Assembly: GCA_032718475.1 (NCBI GenBank)
Contig: JAUCBJ010002309.1
Coordinates: forward strand, 1 to 23,190
Direction of reading: 5' to 3'
Length of the DNA stretch: 23,190 nt
From: Nemertoderma westbladi
Taxonomy: Eukaryota > Xenacoelomorpha > Nemertodermatida > Nemertodermatidae
Under the pieces are notes generated by a model, which was given only the letters and a program-made list of their open reading frames with translations, was not told the DNA's origin and did not search any database. This document shows, in pieces, positions 19,217 through 23,190 of this stretch. Position numbers and translations under genes: made by a program. How positions within the stretch are numbered: the first letter of the stretch is position 1; each line of letters starts with the position of its first letter.

Positions 19217-20833
19217 ACGACAGAGCAACAGACACGCCGATTGAGTTAGTGGTACCTGTATGCTAAGATCGCTTACTTTCGTCGCTCGCCCCACATACAA
19301 TATTGATACTGCTGGTGGTCTTACATGTGGTGCTGCGAACTGAAAGAAAGTTTGACTTGTTTCGGTTTCAGTTCTAATAAACCTATTTATTTCAGTTCCA
19401 GTACCAGTTCCCAAAAAGAAATAGATTCAGTTTCAGAAATTTTTGAAAGTGTAATACATATTACACAACAAGCTGTAACGTGTCCAACCGTTTGGTACCG
19501 GTAGTGACTTTGAAAGTCCCCCACCGATGGATCCGACTGCCATTTATTAAATTTTTCGCGAAAATAACAGGAATTTTTAGCTCCAAAAAGGTAATTATTA
19601 GGTGTAGGCCTACATTGTACAATTAAGTATTACTTGAAAAGAAAATATAAATTGTCAAAATCACTAAAAGTGGCCATAACTAAACAAAGACATCAGACAT
19701 ACTGAAGTTTTACTTCCTCGATCACTTCCAAGAATTTATATCTTAAAATGACCGGCAATTTTTGGTATTACAGGGGTCATGGTTCATTTGCAACGCTACC
19801 TTGTATTAATTTTTCAGAATATCTGCTCGAATTCGAAAAAACTTAGATTTTTCAGTTTATAGACACTCAATACATAAGTTAAAAGCATTTAAATTTTATA
19901 ATGTTAATGAACCGAACCAGATATGTTAATTAAGAGCCCGCTCGACAGCGGGATACTTTTCATGTCATATACGTAACACTGACTGATTGACCAACTCAAT
20001 GATAATAATACAGGTTCAGGCACTTCCTGCCTGGCGTTTTTTATGAAATTTTGCAAGTACATTGCTTTTGTGGTTCATAATCGCGTTACAAAATTTCAGA
20101 TCGATTCTATGTGTGGTATTCGATATATTTCGTTTTTTTTGAAAATATTTTGTCGCGAAATTAAAATGTATTTATACATTCATTGGCAGTTGGGGCATAG
20201 GAATACATAGAGAGTTGGCTTTAGGAGTATTATTGGTGGACCGGCCTGACCCATTAGAATAAATCAAAGCCCTATTAATTAACTAGAAAAGCCAGAAAAC
20301 TTGCTATAAGAAGACCGCCCATAGACAAACGTAGTGTAGTTGGTTCCCTCTCCATTCAACAGCTTTGCTTACAGTCTGACAGAGTATTCCTAGTTCATTC
20401 CTCTAATTGTCATTGTGAACCTAACATTTGATCGACCCTGACCCTGTTCATATAATTCAATCAGCAGGCCTACCACCTAACATAGCAGTGATTAAACTTA
20501 TAGCTATTTCAATAGGATTCATTGGGAAGAGATATTCAGCTGACGGGGTAATACATTTAGAAGGAAACTAAATTTATTATTTGTTCTGTATTCTTTGTTA
20601 TTTATCTGGTTGCGCACCATGGGCATTATCTCATAAATATTCGGTAATCTCATATCTTGTAAATGTGCTTGATAATGAATGATATTATTTGCTTCATATT
20701 ATATTTTTGTTAGTGGTAGCAAAGTTTCATTTTATATTAGGTGGGCACATGGGACGAGCCACAAAGTCAGTTAGCCTCACGCCTTACAGTTTAGACAATT
20801 GTTTAGTTTACATACTGATGCTGACTGGAGACA
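19217..20833. other. Non-coding stretch, no gene seen
   Basis: No supported ORF. Two TTTCGCGAAA-like words (about 19552 and 20152) and scattered TAGGCCTA/CCGGTA words are the only features I noted. Short ORFs up to about 60 codons lack recognisable content. Confidence 0.4.
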
Positions 20834-21052
20834 GGGGGGAACTGGACGCAAATCCTGCCTTGGCGCATTAATATTCTGCCTCAATATTAAATTCTTAATT
20901 TAGGGAAAGGACCAGGTTACAGTGGCACGTTATTTTAACCAAAATAATAAACTAAACACAATAGAACAGGATTATTTTTGAGAGTAATCAGCTGTTATTT
21001 GCGTCAAATTTCCCCTGAGGAGGGATGAATTTTTATTGCGTCCAGTTTCCCC
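20834..21052. mobile_element. Small (~220 bp) MITE-like unit with short inverted ends
   Basis: The left end GGGGGGAACTGGACGCAAAT (20834-20853) is inverted at 21036-21052 (TTGCGTCCAGTTTCCCC) over about 17 bp. It also occurs as a weaker inverted copy at about 20997-21015 (TATTTGCGTCAAATTTCCCC). The core has no ORF. No target duplication is obvious. The family is unknown. Confidence 0.5.
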
Positions 21053-21390
21053 ACCCCTCTATCTGGCTGACTGACATAAGGCCTAGTTAATTTGAAATAG
21101 TCTTGGCTAGGATTCTTCACTCGGGTTCCTTCCAGCCAACTTGTTGGCTTTCTAGTATTTATATACCATTTGAAAGCGCGTAAAATTCTGCAGAAGCTAA
21201 TATATTATTTATTGTTGTCCAATGTATCTAAGGTATACGTCTATCAGTAAGAATAGCCATTTTAATGATATTTAAATAGTTAATTTAATATACTGGTACC
21301 CTCTGCCCTCTTGTAATGCCTCAGTGTAAAAACTTTGACAATTCAAATGCACAGAAATCCCATGAAAAAATGATAAGTCTACAATTTGGA
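21053..21390. other. Non-coding stretch before the repeat cluster
   Basis: No supported gene. The left part of a 153-codon ORF (21316-21777) lies here, but that ORF is composed of repeat sequence. Confidence 0.4.
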
Positions 21391-21502
21391 GGAATAAACA
21401 ATTTTGGATATAAGCCTTCTGCAGTGGTAATGTTATTGACAATATTAAATGAGATCTGTCAATTACCTGGAGACGAAAGCAATAACACAATAATAGACTC
21501 TA
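21391..21502 (+). repeat. Diverged dispersed repeat, copy 1
   Basis: Starts GGAATAAAC and carries CTGTCA(A/T)TTACCTG, AGCAATA and ATAGACTC phrases. These recur in the same order at 22329-22436, at maybe 70% identity with gaps. It runs directly into copy 2 of the CACGTTCGTG family. Confidence 0.55.
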
Positions 21503-21503
21503 C

Positions 21504-21656
21504 ACGTTCGTGGGGCCTTCGCGCAGCACGAGGCCCAGTTATTAGATACAAATTAAAATTGAGCGACTGTATCACAAAATCAGGTTTTGAGAAATTTACC
21601 CACACCACCAATCAATCAAAGAAAGGGCGACAGTACGTGTTTACCCCTTTTAATCT
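21504..21656 (+). repeat. Copy 2 of the CACGTTCGTG-bounded dispersed repeat
   Basis: Nearly identical to 23053-23190 over about 138 bp (CACGTTCGTGGGGCCTTCGC through AGAAATTTACCCACACC and on to ACAGTACGTGTT). The copy continues to a C13 run (21657-21669) and CCACC. The hairpin GGGCCT...AGGCCC lies near the 5' edge. No coding capacity of its own. Confidence 0.85.
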
Positions 21657-21744
21657 CCCCCCCCCCCCCACCCTTCCCAACCACCAATACATAACCGCGA
21701 CATCTACCACCCATGGAAGGGTAGCACGAACTTATTTCCAATCG

Positions 21745-22060
21745 CACGTTAAATATGCAAAGCCAGGTGGTTTATAGGAATATAATAAACGCAGTACTCG
21801 TTTACATTATAAGCCTCCTTGCGTTCGTCCTGTTTTGTATTTAAATATATTTCTTAAACGCAGGCTAGGACGATCTTTATAATAATAATAACTAGGGATG
21901 CGATCAATATGTGAAGCCAGGTGGTTTATATAATAATTTAGTCAACGCAGTACTCGTCTTCATTATATGCCTCGTTGCGCTCGTCGCTTGTCCTGTTTTG
22001 TCATAAAATATTTTTCCTAAACGCAGACTGACGATCTTTATACAGTTATAACTATGCGAA
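21745..22060 (+). repeat. Two-copy ~154-bp tandem duplication
   Basis: AGCCAGGTGGTTTATA begins at 21761 and 21915. CGCAGTACTCGT, ATTATA(A/T)GCCTC, TGTCCTGTTTTGT, AAACGCAG and GACGATCTTTATA follow in the same order in both copies. They are roughly 80% identical by eye, so the event is old. The second copy has a few extra bases (GCTCGTCGCTTGTC). Confidence 0.8.
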
Positions 22061-22328
22061 GTTTCGAAACTGTGCGAGTAACTGTTGATACATCTATGTG
22101 GAGATGTGTGATATGTGGAGATGTGTGATACAACGCCAACGCATCTTATGCTGATGTAGTAATATGGGTATTGAAATAATATTAAATCAATGTACTCTCT
22201 TAAAGCTGCAGCGAAAAAATGTAGCTAATTTCCTAGGTTACATATAAAATAATAATATTATTTTTAAGAACATTAATTTTACTACTTTGCAAAAATTCAA
22301 TTAAATAATAACCAGACATATACATTGT
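22061..22328. other. Non-coding; short tandem GTGGAGATGTGTGATA
   Basis: A 17-bp phrase GTGGAGATGTGTGATA(T/C) occurs twice in tandem at about 22098-22131. Nothing else is supported. Confidence 0.6.
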
Positions 22329-22436
22329 GGAATAAACTATTTCAGAAGCCTACAACAGCCATGCCATGGATGGTATTTATGTTATTATATCTGTCATTTA
22401 CCTGAGATAGCAATACAACACTTATAGTAGAGTCAA
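22329..22436 (+). repeat. Diverged dispersed repeat, copy 2
   Basis: Shares the ordered phrases GGAATAAAC, GTTATTA, ATCTGTCATTTACCTG, AGCAATA and GTAGAGTCA with 21391-21502. In this copy the CACGTTCGTG family does not follow. Confidence 0.55.
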
Positions 22437-22904
22437 TGTTGGAATGTTGGATTTAAAGAATGCTTTCTGGGCTGGAATAGCAATACTGGTTGCCTATTAC
22501 AATTCCTCTCTGGTTAGTCTACAGCCACAACTCCCAGCTAGCTCCACACCAGCAGAGACTTGACCAATAATCATTCCCACCAACTGGCTGGCTTAAGACA
22601 CATCCTTCCATCTATGTACCAGCATGTTGGCCAATAAATGAGCAGTATTTAATGATAATCAATTTTTTACGCCGTTTTAATTACTTTAGATCAATTAAAG
22701 ACACAATTATTAAAGCAAATCACTTGAACTAATTAAAAACTATAATAGAATGGCGTATGTGGATTACATCTGTATAATTTTTAAGTATAATTTTTTAAAT
22801 CTTATACTGTAAAACAATTAATTTCCTTTAAAAGGCAGGTTGAAAATGGTGTTTTTACAGTAATCAACTTAATTAACTAATTAACTGCTATTATCTTAGC
22901 TTCT
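22437..22904. other. Non-coding AT-rich stretch, no gene seen
   Basis: No ORF or long repeat supported. Several TTAATTAA-type words are present near 22680-22880. Confidence 0.4.
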
Positions 22905-23052
22905 CGAAGGCCACACGGAAATTCTACTTGGAAAATTTCTAAACTTTTGCCAAACAACATGTGTACCAAGTTTGGATAGATTTCATCAAAGATTGGCCGA
23001 GTTATTAACGTTTAAAATTGAACGCGACAGAACGACAGAACGACAGAACGAC
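22905..23052 (+). repeat. Uninterrupted copy of the dispersed repeat with (ACAGAACG) tail
   Basis: Matches the two parts at 18656-18748 and 19080-19110 as one continuous unit. It ends in three to four ACAGAACG units that stop exactly where copy 3 of the CACGTTCGTG family begins. It serves as the reference for calling the other copy interrupted. Confidence 0.75.
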
Positions 23053-23190
23053 ACGTTCGTGGGGCCTTCGCGCAGCACGAGGCCCAGTTATTAGATACAA
23101 ATCAAAATTGAGCGACTGTATCACAAAATCAGGTTTTGAGAAATTTACCCACACCACCAATCAATCAAAGAAAGGGGGACAGTACGTGTT
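23053..23190 (+). repeat. Copy 3 of the CACGTTCGTG-bounded dispersed repeat (cut by window end)
   Basis: Nearly identical to 21504-21641 from its first base, and cut by the window edge at ACAGTACGTGTT. Its left edge abuts a microsatellite, which shows the family boundary cleanly. Confidence 0.85.

Noticed and set aside
19094-19414. 106-codon minus-strand ORF with Cys/Val/Leu runs
   Set aside because: The hydrophobic C-terminus is the complement of the (ACAACAGA)-type minisatellite.
21316-21777. 153-codon plus-strand ORF
   Set aside because: It is made of the diverged repeat (21391-21502), the CACGTTCGTG family (21504-21656) and the start of a tandem repeat, with a poly-C run read as Pro. 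The composition is not protein-like and the same DNA recurs elsewhere as repeat.
1-23190. tRNA, SINE A/B boxes, CRISPR arrays
   Set aside because: No GGTTCRANNCC-like B box with matching A box, and no regular short direct repeats with unique spacers.

Overview
This is eukaryotic, probably metazoan, intergenic-type DNA. It is AT-rich and has spliced coding fragments with GTAAGT donors. It carries many diverged transposable elements and long homopolymer G/C runs, and it is strikingly enriched for short palindromic words (AGGCCTA, TACCGGTA). My impression is a marine invertebrate, perhaps an echinoderm, tunicate or similar; the sequence does not fix the species. I see no tRNA, rRNA, CRISPR array or prokaryotic-style operon.

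Layout. (1) 350-2275, minus strand: three in-phase exons form the 3' part of a protein gene whose C-terminus resembles the uncharacterised SAMD3-like families common in aquatic animals. A ~294-bp poly-G-tipped MITE sits in the intron between two of them. (2) 3573-5342, minus: a 589-codon ORF with a long coiled coil, most like a BEL/Pao-type gag N-terminal region. (3) 5343-7700: non-coding, with a ~188-bp higher-order repeat built around ACCTA...TAGGC(A/G)TC. (4) 7706-9205, minus: a frameshifted, stop-broken long reading frame of unknown identity. (5) 9915-11277, minus: the decayed 3' part of a BEL/Pao polyprotein (integrase core plus DUF5641-like tail). (6) 11278-12861: a TTAA-flanked non-autonomous element with five ~162-bp tandem monomers, each holding a palindromic box. 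(7) 12949-15390, plus: an internally deleted tyrosine-recombinase (DIRS/Ngaro-like) retrotransposon with a perfect 242-bp tandem duplication. (8) 15526-16766: an element with ~155-bp inverted arms. (9) 16952-18217: a second TTAA-flanked, poly-G-tipped element with ~161-bp direct monomers followed by inverted copies. (10) 18218-23190: no convincing gene, but several dispersed and tandem repeat families, including a three-copy family with a sharp boundary at CACGTTCGTG and a repeat ending in an (ACAGAACG)-like microsatellite tail.

Apart from the exons at the left, most recognisable coding sequence derives from retroelements. The clearest recurring structure is the pairing of long poly-G runs with the tips of inverted-repeat elements. 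Two of these elements carry TTAA ends and CCCTATTA termini, as expected of piggyBac-type (or other TTAA-targeting) MITEs, and both contain satellite-like ~162-bp monomers.
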